Source: Phascolarctobacterium_A sp902463975
Lineage (GTDB): Bacteria; Bacillota; Negativicutes; Acidaminococcales; Acidaminococcaceae
Assembly (NCBI RefSeq): GCF_902463975.1
Contig: NZ_CABQHJ010000023.1
Location: 1 to 44,179, forward strand
Direction: 5' to 3'
Length of the DNA: 44,179 nt
Position numbers and translations under genes: made by a program. Position 1 is the stretch's first letter. Each line of letters begins with the position of its first letter. Of this stretch, positions 33,270-41,676 are shown in pieces. The notes beneath the pieces are model-generated. The model was given only the letters and a program-made list of their open reading frames with translations. It was not told where the DNA came from and ran no database searches.

Positions 33270-34188
33270 TAATAAAAAATTCAGCAGAGCTAAAAAGGCT
33301 CCTGTTGTTACGAACAATACGAAATACCGTCCCGGTGATGTAGTCAGTTTGAAGGTTGTGCGTGCGAATGACAATGCCGCATTCCTTGACGCAGGCACCG
33401 GTAATACCTCTGACGATATCATGCTGCATAAGCTGCAGCAGACCGCTGAGGTTAACATTGGTGACGAGGTAAAGGTATATCTTTATCTTGATCCCAGCAA
33501 GCGTCTGACTGCCAGCATGAAGCTGCCGAAGATGCGTGAAGGCCAATTAGGTTATGTACGTGTGCTGAGCGTTACCCGTGACGGCGGCTTCGTTGATATC
33601 GGTGCAGAGCGTGGCGTTTTCCTGCCCTATAGCCAGATGCGCGGCCATGTAAACCCCGGTCAGCTCGTGTGGGTAAGACTGTATCGCGATAAGAGCGGTC
33701 GTCAGGCTGTGACGATGCGTGTAGAAGAGGATATGGTGAAAGCGTCCAAGCCTGCAGAAGGCTTGAAAATCGGTGATAAGGTTACCGGTACGATTTACAA
33801 CATTCTGCCGGAAGGCTTCTTCCTCTTTACCAACCAACGTTTTATTGCCTTCCTGCATCGCAGTGAAGTGCCCGGTGGCAGACTTGACTTCGGTCAGGAG
33901 GTTACCTGCCGTGTAACCTATCTGCGCGAGGATGGACGTATTAACGTTTCTATGCGTCTGCAGAAGGAGAATGCACTTGTTGCGGATGCTCAGGATATCT
34001 ATGATTTCCTGGTGAAGCGCAATGGCAGCATGCCTTACTGCGATTCTACGCCGCTGGAGATTATCAAGCAGAAGTTTGGTATCAGCAAGGCTGCTTTCAA
34101 GCGTGCGTTGGGCCATCTGATGAAAGAGGGCAAGGTACGTCAGGAGAACGGCTGGACCTATTTGACGGAAGGTCAGCAAGAAAAGTAA
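33262..34188 (+). CDS. CvfB-like S1 RNA-binding protein
   Basis: Cytosolic RNA-binding protein of the CvfB/YitL family, 308 residues, with S1-type beta-barrels and a winged-helix C terminus. Visible parts: a first S1-like repeat (RPGDVVSLKVVRANDNAAFLD), a second (GQLGYVRVLSVTRDGGFVDI), a third (IGDKVTGTIYNILPEGFFLF) and the C-terminal winged helix (PLEIIKQKFGISKAAFKRAL). CvfB influences expression of virulence and metabolic genes in staphylococci. ATG 33262 overlaps the rsfS stop codon; GTGGAG lies 9 nt upstream. It is the last gene of the operon before a strong terminator. Confidence 0.92.
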   Translation: MIDNKKFSRAKKAPVVTNNTKYRPGDVVSLKVVRANDNAAFLDAGTGNTSDDIMLHKLQQTAEVNIGDEVKVYLYLDPSKRLTASMKLPKMREGQLGYVRVLSVTRDGGFVDIGAERGVFLPYSQMRGHVNPGQLVWVRLYRDKSGRQAVTMRVEEDMVKASKPAEGLKIGDKVTGTIYNILPEGFFLFTNQRFIAFLHRSEVPGGRLDFGQEVTCRVTYLREDGRINVSMRLQKENALVADAQDIYDFLVKRNGSMPYCDSTPLEIIKQKFGISKAAFKRALGHLMKEGKVRQENGWTYLTEGQQEK

Positions 34189-34209
34189 ATTTAATATTTG
34201 AAGCACAAA

Positions 34210-34246
34210 AAAACCTGTTAGCTGAATTTTTCAGCTAACAGGTTTT
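34210..34246. terminator. Bidirectional terminator (cvfB / tonB)
   Basis: Perfect 16-bp stem (34210-34225 with 34231-34246, core CCTGTTAGCTGA) with a 5-nt loop, A run on the left and TTTT on the right. It lies 2 bp from the tonB stop and serves the convergent transcripts. Confidence 0.92.
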
Positions 34247-34248
34247 AA

Positions 34249-34989
34249 TTATCTCAGTCTGAAGGTGAAAGGTAAGCGCAAATAGCAGCGAACCTTTTGG
34301 CCGTTAGTACCGACAGCGCTGGTGAAGCGCCATTTATAAGCGGCATTGATACCTGCCTGGTCGAGGTTAGCGTTACCGCTGGAGCTTACGAGGGTAACCT
34401 CATCAACAGTACCGTTGGTGTTGACCAGAAGACGTACAACGCCTGAACCGGTGATGCCTGCATTGCGTTCTGCAGCAGGGTATACAGGATCAATCTTGCG
34501 GATAATACGCGGCATAACAGCTACAGCACCGGTACCGTTGCCGGAACCGTAACCGCTGCCATTGCCTGTGCCGTGGCCGCTGCCGTTACCGCCGCCGCTG
34601 CCGGAGCCAGTACCGGGACCGACACCGCTGCCGTGGCCGCTTCCCTGACCGGTGCCGCTGCCCTTACGGGCCACCTTTTTCACAGCAGATTTTTTATGTA
34701 CAGGTTGAGGCTTGTTGTCATCGTTTTTCCAGATAGCCTCCGGATCCGGTGTAGGCTCTTCCTGTACATCCTCTTCAGTAGAGTTTTCTTCGTCGTTTGC
34801 ATTACTGTCTTCAATGTCGGCATCATTGCCGCCACCGCCGCCGCCGCCGAACAGTGATACCTCAACGATATCGTTAGCAGGCGGATGCGATAAATTAAAC
34901 AGTCCGACGAAGCTTACGAAAAGTAAGATAAAAATATGTGTTACGATAGAACCGATAAAACCGATTCTACTGCGTTGACCAGAATTCAT
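34249..34989 (-). CDS. tonB: TonB-like energy transducer with Gly/Ser-rich linker
   Basis: Transmits inner-membrane proton-motive energy to outer-membrane receptors, 246 residues. Layout: cytosolic stub and N-terminal helix (IGSIVTHIFILLFVSFVGLF), a Gly run and acidic stretch (residues ~50-85), a Lys-rich patch, a long repetitive Gly/Ser/His/Thr linker (about residues 110-155), then the TonB C-terminal domain (PVYPAAERNAGITGSG, with GTVDEVTLVSSSGN and YKWRFTSA). The usual periplasm-spanning Pro-Lys/Pro-Glu linker is replaced by GSG-type repeats. ExbD and ExbB are encoded just upstream, with a 1-bp overlap between exbD and tonB. It probably energises the two receptors at 37.3 and 43.0 kb. Confidence 0.92.
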   Translation of the reverse strand: MNSGQRSRIGFIGSIVTHIFILLFVSFVGLFNLSHPPANDIVEVSLFGGGGGGGNDADIEDSNANDEENSTEEDVQEEPTPDPEAIWKNDDNKPQPVHKKSAVKKVARKGSGTGQGSGHGSGVGPGTGSGSGGGNGSGHGTGNGSGYGSGNGTGAVAVMPRIIRKIDPVYPAAERNAGITGSGVVRLLVNTNGTVDEVTLVSSSGNANLDQAGINAAYKWRFTSAVGTNGQKVRCYLRLPFTFRLR

Positions 34990-35399
34990 TATTTACCAGC
35001 TCCATCCGTTGCCAAACCAAAGCGGGTAATACCTGCGCCTTTAAGTTTATCAATAAGTTCAATAACACGACCGTAATCAACATCCTTGTCTGCTCTGATA
35101 ACAATAGCAAAACGAGGATTATTTTTTTGCTCAATAGAGGCCTGGGTTATTAAGGACTGGATATCTGTCGGCGCATCGCCAAGATAAAGATTGCCGTCAT
35201 TTTTCAAGGATACAGCAAAAGTTGTCGTTGTATCAGTAGCAGCATGTGCTGCCTGCGGCAGCTTTACGGGAATGGTTTTCAGGTCGATCATGTACATGGT
35301 GCTGAGCATGAAGAATACCAGCAGGAAGAACATGATATCGATCATAGGGATAATAATAAGCTCCGGTGTTTTTCTATCACGTACATTGCGCAGCTGCAT
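34989..35399 (-). CDS. exbD: ExbD/TolR family biopolymer transport protein
   Basis: Subunit of the ExbB-ExbD proton motor, 136 residues. A short cytosolic N terminus leads to a single helix with the essential aspartate (IPMIDIMFFLLVFFML), then a periplasmic domain (FAVSLKNDGNLYLGD, FAIVIRADKDVDYGRVIELID). Both ends overlap neighbouring genes by one base, as in tightly coupled exbB-exbD-tonB operons. Together with ExbB it couples proton flow to TonB. Confidence 0.95.
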   Translation of the reverse strand: MQLRNVRDRKTPELIIIPMIDIMFFLLVFFMLSTMYMIDLKTIPVKLPQAAHAATDTTTTFAVSLKNDGNLYLGDAPTDIQSLITQASIEQKNNPRFAIVIRADKDVDYGRVIELIDKLKGAGITRFGLATDGAGK

Positions 35400-36016
35400 T
35401 ATTTACCACTCCTTGTTTCTGCTTCGAGAAGAGCACTGAAGCATTGCTCCATGTCGGTAATCATATTATCCATACGATGGGCAAAATAAGAGTGTGCGCA
35501 CAAGGAAAGAATAGCTACGCAAAGACCGGTAGCAGTAGCGATAAGTGCTTCGCCGATACCGCCGGTAATAGCGATAGGAGCGCCGGATTCCAGATTGAAG
35601 ATACTGAAGGCGCCGATCATACCAACGATGGTACCGAGCAGGCCCAGCAGCGGGGACATAGTAACGATAATAGCAAGGTAGTCCAGTTTATTTTTCAGTT
35701 TAGCAATAAAAATACCTGCCTGGCTTTCCAAAAATGCTTTTTGTTGTTCTCTGCCATCGGTGATTTTAGCTGCATCAGCAACGATTTTAGCGCATTCGCC
35801 GTTAGCTGCTTCTGCTAATTGAAGAGCTTCTTCTTTTTCATCAGCTCGCAAAAGTTCACAATACTTAGCGGCAAAGACCTGACCACTGTCTTCTGCCTTG
35901 TAGAACAGAAAACGCTCAATAGCAATAGCTATTACTGCGATTGAACAGAAAAGCAGCGGCCACATAACGAGACCGCCTTTGTGAAAATACATGATTGTTT
36001 GTTGAATTGCTTCCAT
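35399..36016 (-). CDS. exbB: ExbB/TolQ family proton channel protein
   Basis: MotA/TolQ/ExbB family membrane protein, 205 residues from the chosen start, with three helices. The first follows YFHKGGLVMWPLL. The second and third flank the cytosolic loop, with the family signature LLGLLGTIVGMIGAF and the GEALIATATGLCVAILSL segment. ATG 36016 is preferred over codons further upstream because AGGAGG lies 7 nt before it and the family start is there. First gene of the exbB-exbD-tonB operon on the minus strand. Confidence 0.95.
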   Translation of the reverse strand: MEAIQQTIMYFHKGGLVMWPLLFCSIAVIAIAIERFLFYKAEDSGQVFAAKYCELLRADEKEEALQLAEAANGECAKIVADAAKITDGREQQKAFLESQAGIFIAKLKNKLDYLAIIVTMSPLLGLLGTIVGMIGAFSIFNLESGAPIAITGGIGEALIATATGLCVAILSLCAHSYFAHRMDNMITDMEQCFSALLEAETRSGK

Positions 36017-36115
36017 GAATTGCCTCCTAAAAATACTCATAAAAAATTTTTTTGGCAGCAGCAACTGCCTCAGCCTGTTTTGAAAAATGTTATAAGCTGA
36101 ATAAGGTTAATTTAT

Positions 36116-36144
36116 AGTATATATTATCAATATGCAAAAAGCAA
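36116..36144 (-). promoter_or_regulatory. Promoter of exbB-exbD-tonB operon
   Basis: On the minus strand, TTGCTT (36144-36139), 17-bp spacer, TATACT (36121-36116), about 100 bp before the exbB start. The spacer and downstream part are very AT-rich; a Fur-type site cannot be called with confidence. Confidence 0.6.
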
Positions 36145-36393
36145 GAGGTTAGAAAAGATAATTAGCTAAAAGTGTTTAGAATGTAACAGTGTTGACTTAA
36201 GGTAGCAGAGAAATAAAATCGAGGTATTTCTTTATGTAGAAATTAATGGAAAAGAAATAAAATGATTTGGTAATTCAAAGTATATCTTTAGTTTTTCCAG
36301 AGTTTTTCTCATTCATCCGCCTATCTCTTGCAGCCTTCCTTATAATGGTATATAATTTATCTAATCCAGATTATACAAATCATGATTAGATAG
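36145..36393. other. Non-coding spacer
   Basis: About 250 bp of AT-rich sequence between the exb promoter and the DUF234 remnant. No gene, strong hairpin or promoter is evident. A minus-strand frame of about 30 codons around 36280-36375 has no start codon or ribosome-binding site. Confidence 0.5.
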
Positions 36394-36693
36394 CAGAACG
36401 GAAAACATGACTTGCCGTTTTATTTTACCAAGATTGGCCGCTGGTGGAATAAGACTGATGAGATAGATATTATGGCAGTTGATTACAGGCAAACACAAAT
36501 ACTTTTGGGTGAGTGTAAATATAAGCATAGACTGGTAGATGTAAAAGACTTGAAGCACTTTTTAGGCAAAAAAGTAGCGCAGGATAAGAGCTTGCATTAT
36601 TATTTCTTCTCTAAAGCCGGTTATACAGAGCAGGCGGTTGCTTATGCGGCAGAAAAGGGGATAAAGTTAGTTTGCTTGGATGAGTTGGTGTAG
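36394..36693 (+). pseudogene. C-terminal remnant of a DUF234-type AAA ATPase
   Basis: The frame after a stop at 36391 encodes about 98 residues matching only the C-terminal nuclease-like domain of ATPases with a DUF234 (PF03008) region: FYFTKIGRWWNKTDEIDIMA, then ILLGECKYKHRLVDVKDL and HYYFFSKAGYTEQAV. The E-I-D...GEC-K pattern is like the PD-(D/E)xK core. The ATPase part, with Walker motifs, is missing and nothing like it remains upstream. The only start-like codon (TTG 36412) has no ribosome-binding site. It is read as a decayed gene fragment. Confidence 0.72.
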
Positions 36694-36716
36694 ATTTTAG
36701 GATAGAAAAATCATAG

Positions 36717-36766
36717 AAACTCTGAGAAACCGAAGTTTTACTTTGACTTCTCAGAGTTTTTTATTT
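36717..36766 (+). terminator. Terminator after DUF234 remnant
   Basis: Stem AAACTCTGAGAA/TTCTCAGAGTTT (36717-36728 with 36748-36759), with a further GAAG/CTTC inner pairing, followed by TTTATTTTT. Confidence 0.82.
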
Positions 36767-36907
36767 TTAGAGTAGTAAAATATTCTATATACTTACTTTG
36801 GCAAACTAATTAAACTAATATTATAGGTAATGATAATATGTAAACTGTTCTAACATAATAGAGATATATATCAGTTGTTGTTGATTGCTAATGCAATTTC
36901 ATGTTAC

Positions 36908-36936
36908 TTGACGTAGTATGTGCGTTATGCTATAAT
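36908..36936 (+). promoter_or_regulatory. Promoter of TonB-dependent receptor gene 1
   Basis: TTGACG (36908-36913), 17 bp, TATAAT (36931-36936) with an extended TGC. The riboswitch begins about 45 bp downstream. The same arrangement stands before the second receptor gene at 42591. Confidence 0.88.
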
Positions 36937-36983
36937 TCTGCGTGAAAAAGTAGATTGCAATAATGAACAAATGAATAATATAG

Positions 36984-37212
36984 ACCTATCGGGTGTCGAA
37001 AGACTTAATAAGTAAGCAGGTGCGAAGCCTGCGCTGTCACGCAGCTGTAAAGTGGAGCAAATCCAAACAATGCCACTGGGAAAGCTGGATTTGTGATGAA
37101 ACTGAGCCAGAAGAATTGCCTGAGAAAGTAAAGACCAAAGTATGCTGCGAGTGACAGGTGAATGGTAAAGGACAAGTGCGTCCTTCTGTCATGGTGCAGA
37201 AGGGCGTTTTTT
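36984..37212 (+). ncRNA. Cobalamin riboswitch with terminator (copy 1)
   Basis: Adenosylcobalamin-type riboswitch. Conserved core elements are visible in order: GGTGCGAAGCC, then CACGCAGCTGTAAAGTGG, then GCCACTGGG, then the B12 box GAGCCAGAAGAATTGCCTG. A stem closes around the CACTGG segment (CAAATCC 37058-37064 with GGATTTG 37087-37093) and differs by compensating changes in copy 2. The expression platform is a rho-independent terminator: CGTCCTTCTG/CAGAAGGGCG (37179-37188 with 37197-37206) plus six T. With bound corrinoid it would stop transcription of the receptor gene. Confidence 0.92.
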
Positions 37213-37327
37213 CTTGCCGGAATACTGGACGCCCTTTATAAATATGCTTTTAGCCGGAGCCGCACGCGAAACTCGGACAGCTCGGTGGCAATGGTTAAAA
37301 AATAAATTTTTTATGAGGTGTATGAGT

Positions 37328-39461
37328 ATGATGAAAAACAAAAAAGCGCTGGTTATGTCAGTGCTGTGCGCTGTTGCCAGCGTAGGCTTTGTAATGTCTG
37401 CAAGTGCTGCAGAGCAAGCTATGCATGGTAATCTGGATGAGGTTGTTGTTGAAGGGAGAGCAGATGTTCTTCCGGGGGGGGATGGTAAGTAAAACTGGTA
37501 GTGTTGGTATTATCGGCGATAAGGATGTTATGGATGTACCGTTCCAACAAGTTAACGTTACTGAAGAAGCTGTTGAACGCTTTGGTGCAGATCCTAGCCA
37601 AGCGTCTACTTCAATATTAGTAAACGTTCCTTCTATAAGAACAAGTAGCAGTACTATTTATAACGATTTTTCTATTCGTGGACAGGCTGCTAACGCTTAT
37701 CAAATGCGTGTAAATGGCATTCCCGGTTTATTTTCCCAAAATAATTTGCCAATGAATATGTTTGAAGGAGTAGAAGTTATTTCTGGTGCTTCTGTTGGTG
37801 TTTACGGTACTGCTGCAAAGGAATCTGCGGGCGGTAGCATTAACTTAAAATCTAAACGTGCTGGTGAACAAGATATTACTCGTTATACAACCACCTTTGC
37901 AGGTGCAAGCTCTTGGGGTAATTATTTAGATGTATCCCGTCGTTTTGGTAATGACAAGCAATTCGGTTTACGTATCAATGCTTCCCATGTTAATGGTGAA
38001 ACTGCTATTGATGATGAAAATGTAAAGCAAAAAACTTTTGCTATCAACTTTGATGCACATACTAAAGTTTCAGATACCAACTTGCTTTTAGGCTATCGTG
38101 ATACAAAGGTTGAAAATTCCCTGCGTTATTTTGATTTTAGCAACGGCGCTATTACTAAATTACCTAGTGCACCGAAAGCATCTAATAACTATGCATTCAA
38201 AGGCTCTAATTTAGGTATGGAAACAACTTTCTTTACTTTGAATCATGAGCAGAAATTAGGCGAAGATACAAAGGTGTTCTTAAACGGTGGCTATGGCTAT
38301 AATAATGGTTATGATTATCTTGTAACTAAGTCTTCTAGATTTGATGTTTTGGATAATGCAGGCAATTATTCTAGTAAAATTCAGAATGAACCTTATTGTG
38401 TAAAAAATGGTTATTTCCAATTAGGCGTAAAACAAAACTGGACTGTTGGTAATGTAAAGAATGAATTTGCTTTATCTTGGGATAAAAACTGGTATAGAGG
38501 TCAGTGGGGCAATACTAATGAGCCTCGCGGTACTGTAACTGGTAATTTGTATACTGGTAGTACTTTTGATTTTATCAGTACTAATAAAGGAAAAGCATTG
38601 CCTGGTAGCACTCAACAATATTATGGTTGGACCGCTGTTAATACATCAGAAATTGGCAAGGCTTCTGTAACCTTGGGCTTACATAGACATACTGCCAGCG
38701 ATACTACTGCTGCTGGCAAAAATACTCAATCAAGCGCTACATCTCCGTTATATGGCGTAGTTTATCGTCCTGACAATAACTTCGCAATTTTTGCTAATCA
38801 TACAGAAAGCTTCCAACAAGGTTCTGTTGTAGGAACTGGCTACGAAAATCGAAATGCTATTCTTGATCCGACAAAGACTAAATCGAATGAAGTTGGTGTA
38901 AAGTATACTAATGGTAGTTCCGTTGCTTCATTATCCTACTTTGATATGAAACAAGCTTCTAAAATGGAATCCAATATTGACGGTAAAAGATATTTGACCT
39001 TAAATGGCGAAAACTCTTTCCGGGGTATTGAATTGTCTTACAGTGGTAAAATTGCTGATAAATGGTCTGCAATGGGTGGCTTGATGTATTTGGATAGTGA
39101 ATATAGCAAAACTAATGATAATTACCTTAATGGCAAACAAATTAAAGGTACTGCTAAATTTAGTGGTGTTGCTAATATCGCTTATGCTCCGCAGGATGAT
39201 ATGTCGATTTGGGCTCGTATGATTTACACTGGTTCTGCGCCGTTGTATACTAACGCTAACAAAGAACTTACTGTTCCGAGCTTTACTACATTTGACTTTG
39301 GTGCAACCTATAAGACAAAAGTAAATAGCACTCCGGTTACCTTTAGTGCAACTTTGTTTAATGCTTTCAACAAAGATTATTGGCTGGCTCGTCCTACCTA
39401 TAATTATGGTATCCTTGGTAATCCGAGAACTTTGTTCTTGTCTGCACAATTTGATATTTAA
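37328..39461 (+). CDS. TonB-dependent outer-membrane receptor, frame interrupted at poly-G tract (copy 1)
   Basis: Outer-membrane gated-channel receptor, probably for corrinoids given the riboswitch. From ATG 37328 (GAGGTG 7 nt upstream) comes a signal peptide (MMKNKKALVMSVLCAVASVG, then SASAAE) and a TonB-box-like LDEVVVEGR. An 8-G run (37474-37481) then shifts the frame so that translation stops at DGK. The rest is intact in the +1 frame: plug (DVMDVPFQQVNVTEEAV, SILVNVPSIR, FSIRGQAANAYQMRVNGIPG, VEVISGASVGVYG) and a 22-strand-type barrel ending LFLSAQFDI. With 7 G the protein would be 710 residues and continuous (DVLPGG-MVSKTG). Either phase variation by slippage or a homopolymer sequencing error. 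The body resembles siderophore-type receptors. Confidence 0.88.
37474..37481 (+). repeat. Poly-G(8) tract, candidate phase-variation switch
   Basis: Eight consecutive G within receptor gene 1, between the codons for Pro and Met in the PGG-M motif. 7 (or 10) G gives the full-length reading frame; 8 gives a stop six codons later. Glycine codons GGG GGG are unusual here: most Gly codons in the window are GGC or GGT. Confidence 0.8.
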
Positions 39462-39481
39462 GTCAACAATTTAAACTTTTT

Positions 39482-39518
39482 AAATATGGCTGCTGCTGTT
39501 TAGTGGCAGCCATATTTC
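39482..39518 (+). terminator. Hairpin between receptor 1 and btuF-like gene
   Basis: 12-bp perfect stem AAATATGGCTGC/GCAGCCATATTT with a 12-nt loop and a short T run. It may attenuate transcription into the ABC importer genes, which have no separate promoter visible in the 74-bp spacer. Confidence 0.6.
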
Positions 39519-39535
39519 CATAGATGGAGGAATAT

Positions 39536-40609
39536 ATGCTTAGAAAATTTCCCTTGTTATTATTAAGTTTAGTAATAATTTTAGCCTGCATCATAATTGG
39601 TTGTGGTAAAAATGATAAGGCTTCAACAACAGACTCTACAAAAGGAAATCTTACAGTTACTGATAGTGTTGGCAGAAAAATTAGCTTCAAAAAACCTATA
39701 AGCAGAGCAGTTATCATGAATGCTTATAATGCAGAGCTTATTAATGCAATTGGTGCTATGGATCAAGTGGTTGGTGTAGATTACTATATTTACCAGGATC
39801 AGGAAGGGTTTAAACATCGTTTTACTAAGGAGATGCTAATTGGTCAAAGTAAGGGAAGCGACCTTAACTATGAGAAAATTATCGAGTTAAAACCAGAAGC
39901 AGTTATTATGACGAGTAATTACAACTGGCAGGATGCTGAAAAAAAGCTCAAACCGTTTGGTATAGAGGTTATTAACGTTGACGCTTACTATACAGATAAA
40001 TTTGCAGAAAATGTCAAGCTTTTGGGACAGATTTTTGGTAAAGAAAAAAATGCTAAGGAGTTTGCTGATTACTTTTTGTCTAAGCTGGCTTATATAAATA
40101 AACAACTACAAAATGTACCTAAACGAAGCGTTTATTATGAATACAGAACAGCAGGGAGAACTACTGTACCTGGGGATTATTTTTATGAGATGGTAAAACT
40201 TGCGCATGCTGATAATGTGTTTAGTGGAGCTAAAACTAATACTGTAGATATAGAAGCTGTTGTTGAGAAGAATCCGCAGTATATAGTTAAGGTATCAGAT
40301 ACTAATGTTTATTCTTCTTATGTACCTCCTAAAGAAACTGAGCATAAACAGATTTATGAGGAAATTGCCTCTCGACCTGGTTGGGATCAAATTGATGCGG
40401 TAAAGAATAAAAAAATCTTATTATTATCGCATTATGTGCATGGTGGTGCTTCTAAGTTAGTTGGTACTATGTATATTGCTAAGTTTTTGTATCCGGAACA
40501 TTTACCAGATTTGCATCCAGAAAATGTTTTTAAGGATTGGCTGACAAAATATCAGCATTTAGATTATGTTGCGGGACATACTTATCCTGCGTTTAAATTG
40601 GATGAGTGA
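39536..40609 (+). CDS. Corrinoid/iron-chelate ABC transporter substrate-binding lipoprotein (BtuF/FepB-like)
   Basis: Periplasmic class III binding protein (Peripla_BP_2), about 357 residues. The signal peptide ends in a lipobox (CIIIGC), so it is a lipoprotein. Family landmarks: TVTDSVGRKISFKKPISRAV, GAMDQVVGVDYY, YEKIIELKPEAVIM, FGIEVINVDAYY, and a C-terminal ASRPGWDQIDAVKNKKILLL. ATG 39536 follows GGAGG. Permease and ATPase genes follow directly. The family binds cobalamin, haem or ferric siderophores; cobalamin is favoured because the locus lies between two cobalamin-riboswitch receptors. Base composition is AT-richer than in the housekeeping genes. Confidence 0.88.
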   Translation: MLRKFPLLLLSLVIILACIIIGCGKNDKASTTDSTKGNLTVTDSVGRKISFKKPISRAVIMNAYNAELINAIGAMDQVVGVDYYIYQDQEGFKHRFTKEMLIGQSKGSDLNYEKIIELKPEAVIMTSNYNWQDAEKKLKPFGIEVINVDAYYTDKFAENVKLLGQIFGKEKNAKEFADYFLSKLAYINKQLQNVPKRSVYYEYRTAGRTTVPGDYFYEMVKLAHADNVFSGAKTNTVDIEAVVEKNPQYIVKVSDTNVYSSYVPPKETEHKQIYEEIASRPGWDQIDAVKNKKILLLSHYVHGGASKLVGTMYIAKFLYPEHLPDLHPENVFKDWLTKYQHLDYVAGHTYPAFKLDE

Positions 40610-41669
40610 TATGAAAGATTTAGAAAAGGAATATGAGAATACAAACAAGAAAAAATTATTGATGATTGCATCAGCAATAATTATTATGCTTGTATCTGCC
40701 TATGTTTTTACAACATTAGGAATGAAAAATATTAGTGCAATGCAGACGTTTGTTGCTATAAGTAAAGCTTTTTGCGGAACACTGGATAATGGCGCTGATG
40801 CAGCAAGCAACAAGATGATTATGCTTTTGAGATTGCCACGTATTGCTTTAGCGATGTTAGCAGGTATTGGCTTGGCTGTATCTGGCGCAGTAATGCAATC
40901 GTTAACGAGAAATTATCTTGTAAGTCCGTTTACATTAGGAATCTCCTCAGCAGCTGCTTTTGGTGCGTCGATGAGCATAGTATTTGGTGTTGGTTTATTC
41001 TTCCAAAGTGAAGTGGGAATGATTAGTTGTGCGTTTATGGCTTCGTGCATTTGTGGTTGTATAGTTTATGGAATATCACGTTACATTGGTTTAAATCCTA
41101 GTTCCATCGTTCTTGTTGGTATATCACTTAATTATCTTTTTAGTGCAATGACAGCAACCATAGAATTCTTTGCAAAGGAGCATAAGTTAGAGGCTGTAGT
41201 GCAATGGACGTTTGGTTCTTTTAATAGAGCAACATGGGATAGCGTTTTGATTACAGCAGGTGTTATTTGTTTAGGATTTGTTGTATTAATGTTATATAGT
41301 CTTAAGTTGAATGTTATGGCAACGAATAATGATGAAATGGCCAAAAGCTTAGGTATAAACATTAATAAAGCAAGAGTCATTTGTGGAATGACGTCCATAT
41401 TACTCACAGCTACAATAATCAGCTTTACTGGTGTAATTGGTTTTGTTGGATTGATTGCACCGCATATAGCAAGAGTTTTGATTGGCGATAACCATTTCTA
41501 TTATCTGCCATTTGCTTCGGTTCTTGGTGGAGTTTTATTACTTTTCTCTGATATGATAGGAAAATTTATTTTGTATCCGGTGAATATACCTGTTGGTATA
41601 GTAATATCCTTTTTAGGTGTACCGTTATTTATCCATTTGATATTAATGAAACGACGTAGTTTAGAGTAG
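40602..41669 (+). CDS. FecCD-family ABC transporter permease (BtuC-like)
   Basis: Inner-membrane permease of the FecCD/BtuC family, about 355 residues with ~10 helices. Family segments: LRLPRIALAMLAGIGLAVSG, VMQSLTRNYLVSPFTLGISS, the ATPase-contact region (SLGININKARVICGMTS), and FVGLIAPHIARVLIGDNH. Start is ATG 40602, overlapping the binding-protein stop (ATGAGTGA); ATG 40611 is an alternative with a slightly better upstream purine stretch. It forms the channel for corrinoid or metal-chelate uptake with the neighbouring ATPase, 7 bp downstream. Confidence 0.93.
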   Translation: MSDMKDLEKEYENTNKKKLLMIASAIIIMLVSAYVFTTLGMKNISAMQTFVAISKAFCGTLDNGADAASNKMIMLLRLPRIALAMLAGIGLAVSGAVMQSLTRNYLVSPFTLGISSAAAFGASMSIVFGVGLFFQSEVGMISCAFMASCICGCIVYGISRYIGLNPSSIVLVGISLNYLFSAMTATIEFFAKEHKLEAVVQWTFGSFNRATWDSVLITAGVICLGFVVLMLYSLKLNVMATNNDEMAKSLGININKARVICGMTSILLTATIISFTGVIGFVGLIAPHIARVLIGDNHFYYLPFASVLGGVLLLFSDMIGKFILYPVNIPVGIVISFLGVPLFIHLILMKRRSLE

Positions 41670-41676
41670 GTGCATT

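Noticed and set aside
36280..36375. Minus-strand ~30-codon frame between exbB and the DUF234 remnant
   Set aside because: No start codon with a ribosome-binding site; too short to judge; no similarity recognised.
37404..37480. Translation of receptor 1 from an internal ATG at 37404 as the true start
   Set aside because: It would lack a signal peptide, which an outer-membrane protein needs. The signal peptide is intact in the other frame just upstream and recurs in receptor 2.
37466..37500. Programmed ribosomal frameshifting at the G tract
   Set aside because: No classic slippery heptamer, stimulatory pseudoknot or suitable rare codon was seen. A +1 shift at a G run is less likely than length variation, although it is not formally excluded.
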